From: Prostheceraeus crozeri
Lineage: Eukaryota > Platyhelminthes > Polycladida > Euryleptidae
DNA length: 64,000 bases
Reading direction: 5' to 3'
Assembly (NCBI GenBank): GCA_907163375.1
Contig: CAJQUW010004618.1
Span: 98,501-162,500, forward strand
Positions 39,871-49,435 of this stretch are shown piece by piece. The notes under the pieces were generated by a model that worked only from the letters and a program-made list of their open reading frames with translations, did not search any database and had not been told where the DNA came from. Every line of letters begins with the position of its first letter. The stretch's first letter is position 1. The translations under genes were made by a program, and so were the position numbers.

Positions 39871-40910
39871 TGCAAATCAAAACGGACTGCATTGACTTTT
39901 CAAATTTTCTTTCAGCAGATGCTGAAAACATTGTCGACGTCATCTTGAAAGTGATAAAAGACTTATCAACTCGATTACTACAAATGTATATCTGTGGGAT
40001 GACAGATAATTGCAATAAAGGAGACGATCACAAAGTGGAGTTGTTGTTCGACTAAAAGAACATTTCCCAAACATTTTTGATATTGGCGGTTTTACGTTAC
40101 GTAACATTCATAATGTATCAAAGCAGGCCTGTCAAGAATTAGGAAACGATATCAAAGAACTGGTACGTAAATCGTAACAGCTATTGTCATTTCAAATATT
40201 CCAGAGCCCAACGCTAGGAATTACATACCACTGCTCAAGCTCTTGAAATTAAGGAAATGGTGCCTCTCCGGTTTGTGGAGACGAGATGGCTTCAAACATT
40301 GTCAGTCGTTGAAAGAATCATTGCATTGAAGAATGCCTTGATTGAGTATTTTTGTAGATCAGTGAGAACCGATTCCCGTTTCAATGAAAAATAATTGAAA
40401 ATATATAATCGGCTCAAATCCAGTCTCCATCCTGAACTCGAATGCATGATGAAGCAATGGTTGATCCGCTTCATTCAGCCGTCAAAGATGTCGAAAAAAT
40501 ATTGGAAAGTTGATGTGTTCGGTGAACCCACTTGGCTTCCGCCGTATCACCTAAGCATGGGTCAGCCAGCAAAGCGAATTTTTGTTGACGTGAAAGCTGA
40601 AGATCAAGCTGAAGTTTTGAAATCGGTAAAGGTCTTTTTCAGAGCTGGAATCCTAAAACTGATTCAATAGCTTCCATTCAGAAACAAAATTTTGCAGGAA
40701 TGTCAAATGCTTGACCTGACAAAGCAGACTCAGAGAATTCTTCTCTTAGATCAAAAGGCTAAAAAAAGACTGATGTGGCATCAAGCACGGATATTGGCTG
40801 ACTTGAAGTCAGATTACGCAAACAAACCCATGCAAATGCTCTCGGTGGTGACAGAACTGTTACTAACTTCTGGGAATCCGTTCAGCGATCTGGGCAAAGT
40901 CCTATTTTAA
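39871..40910 (+). pseudogene. hAT-like transposase fragment
   Basis: Plus-strand pieces read SADAENIVDVILKVIKDLST, VVVRLKEHFPNIFDIGGFTL followed by RNIHNVSKQACQELGNDIKE, then MVPLRFVETRWLQTLSVVER and KNALIEYF. The combination of an HN-containing helix and (F/V)ETRWL is typical of the middle of hAT-type transposases and their domesticated kin (ZBED/SCAND3-like). Later frames (40395-40670, 40692-40910) may be its continuation. Several stops and frame changes make it non-functional. The superfamily call is from motif memory and moderate. Confidence 0.55.
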
Positions 40911-41027
40911 TGAATTGTCAAGGCAATCCTCGTCTTCCTCCACGGAAACAGTGAAATGGAGAGAATATTTTTGTATATCATCGACTTGGTAGCCAAAAAA
41001 TTTTTTTGGCGCCTTCGACAGTGTAAA

Positions 41028-41091
41028 CCACAGAATTAAATATTTTGTTTATCTGCTTCATCTGCGCGCGCATATGAATCTAATTCTGTGG
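41028..41091. mobile_element. 64-bp mini-MITE (CCACAGAATTA family), copy 1
   Basis: Begins CCACAGAATTAAAT and ends, read inwards from the other side, CCACAGAATTAGATTC. It is flanked by TGTAAA (41022-41027) and TGCAAA (41092-41097), a 6-bp target duplication with one mismatch. It shares termini with the 53-bp copy at 41746-41798, but the middle is unrelated. Confidence 0.75.
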
Positions 41092-41262
41092 TGCAAACTG
41101 ATTGTGAGCCATTCTTGTCTTGAAACAAAACTCTGAACTGCCGACAATTTTCCCGCTACATAGAATGTAAGTAGCTTGTGCGCTTCTGCATGCGTTGCTT
41201 GCAAAAGCTTAGTGGACAAATCGTTATTCAATGAAATCAACGTCTAAAAGCAAACATAAAAG

Positions 41263-41603
41263 ATGTGCGCCTCCTTAGATGCACGTCTGGAACAGAACCA
41301 AAAGGAAATCGAGGCTAAAAGAAATGAAAGTGAATCTGCTTTCAAGCTGCTTGCGAAACTCCAAGAAAGCAACTCCGGCAGGAAATTGTCTCTCCGTCAA
41401 GCCTGTACATTCAATCCTTTGTTTGTTGGTTATCATTTGGTGAAGCGTCTTGATTTTTATATCAACAGACTCCTCACTCTACGACTAGTAATTTGGTGGA
41501 ACTACCTTAATTTGATTCTCGCTTCCTACGACACAATTTGTGATTTTTTCAACTTTTTCTCGATTGCCTGTGATTTCACCTCACTTACTGCTTTCTGCCA
41601 ATA
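41263..41603 (+). other. Probable 5' region of the outer plus-strand LINE
   Basis: Precedes ORF1. A short open frame starting MCASLDARLEQNQKEIEAKR is coiled-coil-like but matches nothing specific. The 3' half is pyrimidine-rich, non-coding and leads straight to the ORF1 start. The true 5' end of the LINE is not visible. Confidence 0.4.
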
Positions 41604-42534
41604 ATGTCATCCACGCGGAAGAATAGCGAATCCATCATCAAATTGGTCTGTCATACCTGCAACAATGTCATAGATAGCGAATCCATTTCGTGTCATTTGT
41701 GCAAGCATAGCTATCATATCCGAAAAGAATGTTGCTCTGTGCCGGCCACAGAATTAGACAAGTCGTCTCTTCTTCCGTTAAACAATCTAATTCTGTGGTG
41801 CCGGCTAATGTCAGGAAAGCTGCAATATCCTCGGACAATCTGATATATGCATGTGACTCGTGTAAATCGATCAATGTATATGATCTGATGGTTCGTTTCG
41901 GAAAAATTGAAGAAGAATTACGTGCATTGAAAGACAAACTTGAGCTGAACATTAAAACTGATATGGTTACTGTGATACATCAAACATTGAAAGAACAAGC
42001 AGATAGACAAGAAAAGAAAAATAACCTGATGGTTTTTGGCGTCCAGGAGTCGACTGCAATCGATGAAGCTAATAACGACGACGAAGAACAAGAGATTGAC
42101 GATCTCTGTAAAACGCTATCCATTCAAGAAGACCACATATCTTCGTTCACCAGACTTGGCAAACCCGGACTAAAACCGAGACCGATAAAAATTCAATTCA
42201 AGAGTTTTGAGCACAAACGTCGAACAATGGCCAATGGATGGAAATTAAAAGATTTTAACTAGAGGTATAATTCCAGGGTGTATATACGCAATGATTTAAC
42301 AAGACTGGAGATGGAAATGGACAAAATGTTGGTTGACGATTTCAACGGCGGAGGAGAGAAGGTGAAGATGTTGTGTTGCGGAAGGGTAAAATCATTCATA
42401 AATCGACATTATGACAAAACTGGACAGTCTTGCCATCTCTATGTTGCTTCAACGCTCGCTCCATTAATAATAAAATCGACGAAGTTATAACTTTCACTTC
42501 TCAGCACTCACCTGACTTTATTTGTGCCACTGAA
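41604..42534 (+). mobile_element. Outer LINE (CR1-like): ORF1 and start of endonuclease
   Basis: ORF1 starts MSSTRKNSESIIKLVCHTCN. CHTCN...CHLC..SYHI...C is a PHD-like finger, followed (41879 on) by a coiled coil, FGKIEEELRALKDKLELNIK, and an RRM-like region, NNLMVFGVQES, DLCKTLSIQED, RLGKPGLKPRPIKIQFKS. This is CR1/L2-type ORF1. Around 42330-42410 the frame changes but still reads EGEDVVLRKGKI, and LCCFNARSINNKIDEVITFT followed by SQHSPDFICATE is the start of the APE endonuclease. The element then stops at the 3' end of a minus-strand LINE and resumes at 49436. Confidence 0.85.
41746..41798. mobile_element. 53-bp mini-MITE (CCACAGAATTA family), copy 2
   Basis: Starts CCACAGAATTAGACAA and ends with the inverted copy TCTAATTCTGTGG, with 13-bp perfect terminal repeats. 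TGCCGG at 41740-41745 and 41799-41804 is a perfect 6-bp target duplication. It interrupts the PHD-finger region of the LINE ORF1: the protein reads CCSVPA before and NVRKAAISSDNLIYACDSCK after, the second half in a different frame because element plus duplication add 59 bp. Confidence 0.9.
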
Positions 42535-42663
42535 TAATAATAATAATAATAATGAAGTGTTTATTAAAATCACAATGAAAATCACATGTACAAAATTAAT
42601 TACTAAAATCGTTCTCCAAAGAGTTGACAAAATACAATGTACAGAAAGTTATACCAATCATTT

Positions 42664-43917
42664 TTACATTTTAAAATTTGCTAGCTTGCATGCATACGGA
42701 AAGAAAGAAATAGATCGTCTGTAAGTTCGTGACTGTGGCAAACAGAAATGTTTGGAGTAAGTAAGTCTCGGTGGCACCAGATAATGCAATGGATGAGAAG
42801 ACAGGTTTTCACATTTGAACAAAAACGAGCAAATACAATTGATGCGTCTCTCTTCTATGTCAGGCACAATTTGGCAGGCACAATCTTCATCACAAATAAT
42901 TCTATGAGCTCGCTTTACAACTCTTATTAAACGCGTCGTTATATGACGAGGCAATTTACCAAAAAGTGATGTGCTATAAAGCAAGATGGACATAATCATG
43001 CCATGAAAAACAACTAGTAACTTAGATTTGGTAACAAAAGGCTTCAACACTCGTAACACATGTAGTCGCCTAGATGCCGTTCGAATCACATTATCAAAAT
43101 GATGACCCCATGAAAGAGTGTCATGCCACAAAACACCAAGAATGGTAACACAATTAGTGAACTCAACATTTGGATATTTGAAATCATCCATCGAATCTCT
43201 AGAGCATCTAAAAATAAGCTGTTTACATTTGTTCAAATTAAGAATCATGTCATTTGAGTCAATCCATTTCTGTATCACATTCAAATCGTTCAAATCAGAC
43301 TCACGACGACATAGTTCTACAAGAGTAAGATCATCCGCAAATTTTATCAATTCAACATTTTCACCTTCCACTGATAACCCCGACAGAAAGAGAGCAAAAA
43401 GATAATGTCCCAAAACACTGCCTTGGGGAACTCCCGAAGAGACCTCAACTAAAAGTCCCTGAATACCGTTAACATAAATACGCTGACAGCGAAGGGATAA
43501 GTAGGAAATGAGCCACTTCAAAAAGCCATTGTTCACTCCATACTTTTTCAAGGTATTCACCAGGCGATTATGCTGCACCATATCAAATGCCTTGCTCATA
43601 TCTAAGCATGTCATGCGAACAGCTACTGCATCTTTTGAATCCATAAAACGTGTCACAGCGTCATGAATAGCGATAAGGGCGCTGACAGTTGATCCATTAG
43701 GGCGATAAGCGTGTTGATTCCTATCATACAGAGAAATGAAATTGTCTTTCACAGAATTAAAACCACGCGATCAAAAATTCTCGATAAAATCGGAGTCAGA
43801 GATATCTGCCTGTAGTCATTTATGGTAGGATTGCGCTTCTTCTCTAATGGTCTAACAAATGCATTTTTCCAAAGTGCAGGAAAAGTTTTTGTCTCAATAG
43901 AGGCTTGAAAAATATCA
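42664..43917 (-). pseudogene. Inner LINE reverse transcriptase, 3' part
   Basis: The 43917-43749 stretch reads DIFQASIETKTFPALWKNAF, VRPLEKKRNPTINDYRQISL, TPILSRIFDRVV. A frame change follows, then 43752-42664 with NQHAYRPNGSTVSALIAIHD, CLDMSKAFDMVQHNRLV, SSGVPQGSVLGHYLFALFLS and LIKFADDLTLVEL (FADD at 43330-43341). The usual C-terminal RT connection (NLNKCKQLIF, VTILGVLWHDTLSWGHHFDN) and RIHR-like tail end at YACKLANFKM. All catalytic motifs are present. One frameshift near 43750 and the 3-kb insertion break it. Confidence 0.9.
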
Positions 43918-46900
43918 GGGTCATTCCATGTCAAATCACCAAATTTCGCAAAAAGTCTGTGGCTGATGTCTTCAAATTTACTTCAAATTTACATATTTTA
44001 TCCATTTGGGTTTATCTAGAGAGAATCCAAAGTTTTTTGGAAAAATTTTGAGTGGAAGGTCACTTTTTTGGCATTTAAAATTCAGATTTTTTAACCATAA
44101 GCTAAAAATTTGAAAAAATTACTGTTTTTTAAAGACCTCTCACTCAGATCTCGTCACGAGTTTGAGAAAAATTCTTTTTGTACTCGCTCAAGAATGTCCA
44201 TCTCTACAGGTTTCAAGTTGCAGATGTTACTTTTTTGCACCGAGAACACAGCAGTAGTCGATCAAACATAGCAAAAAAATTTGAAAAAAGTGAAAAAAAT
44301 TGAAATTTCAAAAAAATCGTGAAAAATTCAGGAGCTATATTTGCATAAACTAATACTTCTCAGCGACGCATAAACACCCAAATAATGTTTAAAAAATGTG
44401 TAAACAATTCTCTTAAGCCAGGAAAGTGTACTTCGAGTTTCGAATTTAAGGCAAGTTTTCAAAATTATGGCTTCTTTGACGGAGTCCTGTCAATTTCTCG
44501 TCAACGCTATGAATATACAAATACCTGGAGCGTAAAGTATTCAATATCCTCTATTTAAAAAAGTTAAGTTCAACCCACTTTTTCGACCCAGAAGTGGGTT
44601 AAATTTGAGTTTGAAAAATAGGTGAAATCGTATAGTAGAGAAACTAGTACTAACCTAATATTTAATCAGTAGTATCTACATTTTTCATCAAAATATAGAT
44701 CAGATATGGCGAAATGTTATAACCTGTGTTTTTATGACGGAAGAATTATCGACAAAATTTCAAAAATTATTATTTATAAGCCTACATTCAGTTATATAGA
44801 ATTTTGAGAAGTGAGAAGTATCTGTACAACTCAGAACTTAAGATCAAAGATTTTCTTGACATGTTCAGATGCGTTACTAATATCACCTTTCACTAGTGCT
44901 AAAAGCCCATCACGAATGATTCCACTTCATTACATTTCAATAAAAGTCTCCCCACTTCGTTAATAATTGCGCAAACAATTATCACGCGGTCCGTTGGAGT
45001 TACGCAATACTTTGACTAGTCCCATCATATCGCTAAAGTATGACTCATTTCCAAACGTTATTGTACATATTGGTGTTGAGAATCCAGTCTCCATGAGAAT
45101 CACAGAAGAACCAACGTTGCGCAATTCAGTCAACGAATTCTTTATGACGATATTCTATACGCGAGATGAAAAACTGTCGCTATGTATCGTTATATTTTAT
45201 AACGTGTGATGAAAAACTACGATGATTGGTGGTAGCCCTAGGACCAACGAAAGAATGCATCAGGTGTGGAAATAACTGGACAATAAAACACTATCATTTC
45301 TGCAAGTGCCTCATCCAATTTAACATTGCGAAGTGCTGCCCTTCAACGAATTGATCAACAGCCAAAAACTATACACAGGACAAGTAAGTGAAAAGTGGAA
45401 ACATTAATTACGTGTATCTGATTTATACATATCGTGCTAATTGATGTGTATTAATGGCCTATGAGTATTGATAGGCCTATGTACTGAGCTCATAAGCAAA
45501 AACAATTCATGAAAGGAAGGTTTAGGCTATGTAAATGAATTATAGGAGCTGAAGTATTTCGGACAAAAAAACAAGTAGGTATGCCTACTATTAAGCAATG
45601 TAAGCTTAGACGTACTTACAAGCTTTGCATGATAGGTGTGTGAACAATGGTTATTACATGTATTTTTGAATTTGAAATTTTAACTTAAATTCCTTTCCGA
45701 AATAGTCTCATCCCTTCTATTGAGAACAAAATATTTAATTAAGGAACTTCATATCCTGGTCGCATTATAGAAATACGTGACAACGTGGCAGATATCAGCA
45801 CTCTATCGAAGGCGGGACTTCATTGCAAATACCCAACACCCCCGGACTTACACACTTATCCCATCAGTGACATTGTTGAGAAAATCAAAGAACCTACTCT
45901 CTTGAATTCTAGCGGATTTTACAGACTATAGTAGTGTTTAGTGCTTACGTAAACGCATTTGTTATATCATGCTACAATGTTAAGGGTTACGTGTACTTTT
46001 ATTACTTGAGTCAAGCATAAGTATTGGTTTTTTATTATTAAATCATGTATATAACTTTGTGAGGTTGTATAGGTGATGATAACGGATATAATAATTTCTG
46101 AAAATTTATCGATGGTTTTTCTATCATAATAGTGTATAATAAGTTATAACAATTTGTCATATCTGATCTACCGGTATATTTTGATGAAAAATGTAGATAC
46201 TACTGATTAAATATTAGGTAGTACTAGTTTCTCTACTATACGATTTCACCTATTTTTCAAACTCAAATTTAACCCACTTCTGGGTCGAAAAAGTGGGTTG
46301 AACTTAACTTTTTTAAATAGAGGATATTGAATACTTTACGCTCCAGGTATTTGTATATTCATAGCGTTGACGAGAAATTGACAGGACTCCGTCAAAGAAG
46401 CCATAATTTTGAAAACTTGCCTTAAATTCGAAACTCGAAGTACACTTTCCTGGCTTAAGAGAATTGTTTACACATTTTTTAAACATTATTTGGGTGTTTA
46501 TGCGTCGCTGAGAAGTATTAGTTTATGCAAATATAGCTCCTGAATTTTTCACGATTTTTTTGAAATTTCAATTTTTTTCACTTTTTTCAAATTTTTTTGC
46601 TATGTTTGATCGACTACTGCTGTGTTCTCGGTGCAAAAAAGTAACATCTGCAACTTGAAACCTGTAGAGATGGACATTCTTGAGCGAGTACAAAAAGAAT
46701 TTTTCTCAAACTCGTGACGAGATCTGAGTGAGAGGTCTTTAAAAAACAGTAATTTTTTCAAATTTTTAGCTTATGGTTAAAAAATCTGAATTTTAAATGC
46801 CAAAAAAGTGATCTTCCACTCAAAATTTTTCCAAAAAACTTTGGATTCTCTCTAGATAAACCCAAATGGATAAAATATGTGAATTTGAAGTAAATTTGAA

Positions 46901-46944
46901 GACATCAGCCACAGGCCATTTGGTGATTTGACGTGGAATGACCC
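43918..46944. mobile_element. 3-kb DNA element with 0.8-kb terminal inverted repeats
   Basis: GGGTCATTCCATGTCAAATC at 43918 is matched by its complement ending GGAATGACCC at 46944. The inverted similarity runs at least to GTTATAAC (44716-44723 against 46143-46150) and, weakened, to about 44775/46085, giving arms of about 800-850 bp. ATCA (43914-43917) and ATCA (46945-46948) are the target duplication: deleting one copy restores the LINE reading RPIVDIFQASIE. The superfamily is not identified; a 4-bp duplication fits several. The 1.3-kb core has no complete transposase, so it is probably non-autonomous. Confidence 0.85.
44776..46084. other. Core of the long-TIR element
   Basis: On the minus strand around 45150-44820 the frame reads LTELRNVGSSVILMETGFST, then PICTITFGNESYFSDMMGLV and KVLRNSNGPRDNCLRNY. 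After two stops it continues SGIIRDGLLALVKGDISNAS. The composition looks protein-like but no family is recognised; it may be a captured gene fragment or decayed transposase. The right half (45250-46084) is AT-rich and shows nothing coding. Confidence 0.35.
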
Positions 46945-47598
46945 ATCAACGATTGGCCTGCAAATTATCTCAGCGCTTTCGTTGATCAACCTTGCTGGTA
47001 GCCAATCAGATCCTTCAGACTGCTTCAACGAAATACGTTTCAGGTGTCTTAGAACAACTTCATAGTCCACAGATATTGACCAATCTTCATCATTCAAGTC
47101 ACAGAGTACAACATCAGGATTAGGATTGAACGACTGACGGAATTTATGCGTTAACTGCTCAATGAATTCAATACTGAATAGATTGTCATTCGACCAGCTC
47201 CTCTTTCCTTGTATTTCTTGCACTATGTTCCAGACATTGCCATTTTCAACTATACGGTTGCTCCAAAGTTGTTTCGCTTTCATAATCTCGAACTTCACTT
47301 TATCTCTCCGGTGTTCATAAAGAGGCCAATTTTTAGATCGAAACGCTATCCAACGATCTTCGATTAACATTTTCACCAATGGTGTAATCCACGGTTTGTC
47401 ACCATCCTTCATTACAATAGTGCGCTGCGGAATAACACTCAAAGCATTGAACATAATTTTATGAAATTTGTCACACTTTTTGTCAACGCAGGTGCATTCA
47501 TACAAACTCGTGAAATCACTTTTTAGCAGATGATCTAAAAAACACTGGATATGATGAGACCGATAATCAAAAACCGTTTTGAGATGTGAGTCGAACAA
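46945..47598 (-). pseudogene. Inner LINE RT N-terminal part
   Basis: Reads from the endonuclease side: KPWITPLVKMLIEDRWIAFR, then SKNWPLYEHRRDKVKFEIMK and AKQLWSNRI, the conserved linker between EN and RT in jockey/CR1-type LINEs. Then come DYEVVLRHLKRISLKQSEGS and DWLPARLINESAEIICRPIV, the start of RT motif 0/1. It overlaps the endonuclease frame by a frameshift near 47590 and is cut by the 3-kb DNA element at 46944. Confidence 0.85.
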
Positions 47599-48242
47599 GA
47601 ACGAAGAAACACACAGTTATGATCTGAAAAGCCAAGGGTTGAACCAACGCTAGCAGAATGAGGATAATAATCAGACAGAATTTCTGGTATCCAAATCTGA
47701 TCGAGGTGAGCAGTGCCACGTGTAGGCTCATTCACTTGATTAATACACAAAAAAGTATGTTTAAATATTTCGGTCTTGTAATCATTAAAATCACCACAAA
47801 AAATGACCTTTGTATTGATGTCTTTCTCAAGGAAATTGTCGAAGGTGTCTATGATTGAGTTATTAATGCAATCATGGGAAGATGCTGACAAATTCGGTGG
47901 AATATATAAACACCAGATAATCAATCCGATGGAAGGCAAGGCAACTGCAATTTGCTCAATGAACCCTAGATTGGGCAGCGAAACTGGACGGGGGTTAAAG
48001 GTCTTCGAAAGCCACAGACAAACTCCACCACCTAGTCGATTTACTCGATCATTTCTGAACAATAAAAAGTTGTTTATCAGAAAGGAATCATCCGGAATCT
48101 CATGAGTGAGCCATGTTTCAGTGATAGCAATACAGTCTGTTTGAAAATTGGATACCAAGGCACAAAGTTCGTCCATTTTATTACTCAAAGATCGAACATT
48201 CGCCAGGAAAACAGATGGATATATCAGTGATGGTAAAATCAA
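47535..48242 (-). pseudogene. Inner LINE endonuclease (APE type)
   Basis: LANVRSLSNKMDELCALVSN (substrate-binding NxRS), TDCIAITETWLTHEIPDDSF (catalytic ETW), RLGGGVCLWLS, VIFCGDFND (GDFN), TRGTAHLDQIWI and GSTLGFSDHNCVFLRS (SDH) are the ordered motifs of the LINE apurinic-type endonuclease. All catalytic residues look present. It overlaps ORF1 by 4 bases at 48239-48242, suggesting coupled translation, then runs into the RT frame with a frameshift. Confidence 0.9.
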
Positions 48243-48991
48243 TCTCGAAAATACTTCAACGAATCCCTTGGAACAACTTTTCCCTTATAAATCACAACAT
48301 CTTCACCAAGAGTCGCTCTGTCCTTTTGCTCTTTCCTAAGTAGGAACCATTCCTTCTGTTGACACTTTGTTCTGTCATTACTTAGATAAACACCATTGAA
48401 TTTAGTGTGATTCTTCAATACCCTAGATTTTCTCAAGATAGCTTTCTTCACGACACGATCATGGATGGTAACTTTCAAAGCTTTCGGTTTGCCATCGGAA
48501 GATCTACCAAATCTGTGAAAATCACTCAATTCAACATCATAGAAATCAAGAACATTCAGTAGTTCTTTCACCATCTTTTTGTCGTGCTCAAGTCTTTCTC
48601 CAACTGTTCCGCTATCCTCAGGTAAACCAAAGAAGATAATGTTATTTCTTCGAGCTTCCCTTTCCTCCACCTCCGAGATCAGATCATCCGATAGAGAAAC
48701 CAATTGGGATATTGATGCCTTCAAGCCATTAATTTCATTCTCCTGCTTTTGATTCGCACCATATACACTTTCTATCTTATGCTCCATAGTATTTATACGG
48801 GTGTTAAGCAATTCAATCTGAGTGTTAAGTTGTTGAAAATTAGTTTTCATTGACGACATTATTTCTTGCTTGATTGATTCAAAATATCCCTCCATATCTT
48901 TCAGAGAGGCAAATTTGACGGCATCGTCATTCCCAGAACAAGTCCTCTTCCGTCTTGTCATATCGGTAAAAGAAGAACAGCTCTTAACCAA
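48239..48991 (-). CDS. Inner LINE ORF1 protein
   Basis: Up to 250 residues; MTRRKRTC (residue 11) is an alternative start. A basic N-terminus is followed by a long coiled coil (residues about 30-110, FQQLNTQIELLNTRINTMEH, NEINGLKASISQLVSLSDDL). An RRM-like domain follows (ARRNNIIFFGLPE, FHRFGRSSDGKPKALKVTIH, KKAILRKSRVLKN), ending in a basic C-terminal region with VVIYKGKVVPRDSL. This is the trimeric RNA-binding chaperone type of ORF1. The frame is intact over its length. Confidence 0.85.
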   Translation of the reverse strand: MVKSCSSFTDMTRRKRTCSGNDDAVKFASLKDMEGYFESIKQEIMSSMKTNFQQLNTQIELLNTRINTMEHKIESVYGANQKQENEINGLKASISQLVSLSDDLISEVEEREARRNNIIFFGLPEDSGTVGERLEHDKKMVKELLNVLDFYDVELSDFHRFGRSSDGKPKALKVTIHDRVVKKAILRKSRVLKNHTKFNGVYLSNDRTKCQQKEWFLLRKEQKDRATLGEDVVIYKGKVVPRDSLKYFRD

Positions 48992-49002
48992 AACAAAAAA
49001 TT

Positions 49003-49071
49003 CGCAACCAGATTCGAACCTAGACCACCGTCAGTCAGTGTCCAACACCTTAGCCGACACACCACGGCACC
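49003..49071 (-). other. tRNA-like segment (A and B box) upstream of LINE ORF1
   Basis: On the minus strand it reads GGTGCCGTGGTGTGTCGGCT and ends in a T-arm-like GGTCTAGGTTCGAATCTGG. GGTTCGAATCT (complement of 49010-49020) fits a Pol III B box at 10 of 11 positions, and TGGTGTGTCGG resembles an A box with one mismatch, at normal spacing. The anticodon arm pairs poorly, so it is not a functional tRNA. It may be an internal promoter in the LINE leader or the head of a tRNA-derived SINE. Confidence 0.5.
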
Positions 49072-49435
49072 AGAGCAACGGTATGAACGTCAGAAAGCAC
49101 TCTCGATCTTGAAATAGAAAATCTGCGTGCAAGGAATGCCCGATTGATGACGCAAGATGACCACAGTCACACCAGAGTCATGCAACGACAGCCAGAAGCA
49201 GAAGTAAACACCGATCACTGACAGAGATCACGACGAAAGGAAATCGACGAATAGCAGAATATTCCGTGGGAGAATAGGCACGCGATGAGCACAGAACGAT
49301 AACCGAGGCGACGCGAAGTCCAACGATGCAAAAATCTCCAAAATTGACCACTTAGAAGCAAAGAACCAACACTTTACCAATGACAAGAACACGAGCTCGC
49401 ACCCACAACCGGCAGCCACCTAATGATCATGATCA

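Larger units (their letters stand above)
42535..49435 (-). mobile_element. Inner minus-strand LINE (ORF1, EN, RT), itself interrupted
   Basis: Read from 49435 down, it comprises a 5' region with a tRNA-like segment, ORF1 (48991-48239), endonuclease (48242-47535), and the RT N-terminal part (47598-46945). A 3-kb DNA transposon follows (43918-46944), then the remaining RT (43917-42664) and an (ATT)n tail (42535-42555). The outer LINE's endonuclease reads FICATE before and ESWCDDSVCDSTINLPNYSI after it, proving insertion into that gene. TGAA on both sides (42531-42534, 49436-49439) is a short candidate target duplication. Without its own insert it is about 3.9 kb, essentially full length. Confidence 0.85.

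Noticed and set aside
49003-49071. Functional tRNA gene
   Set aside because: The anticodon arm does not pair properly and no acceptor stem closes; only the box motifs are convincing.
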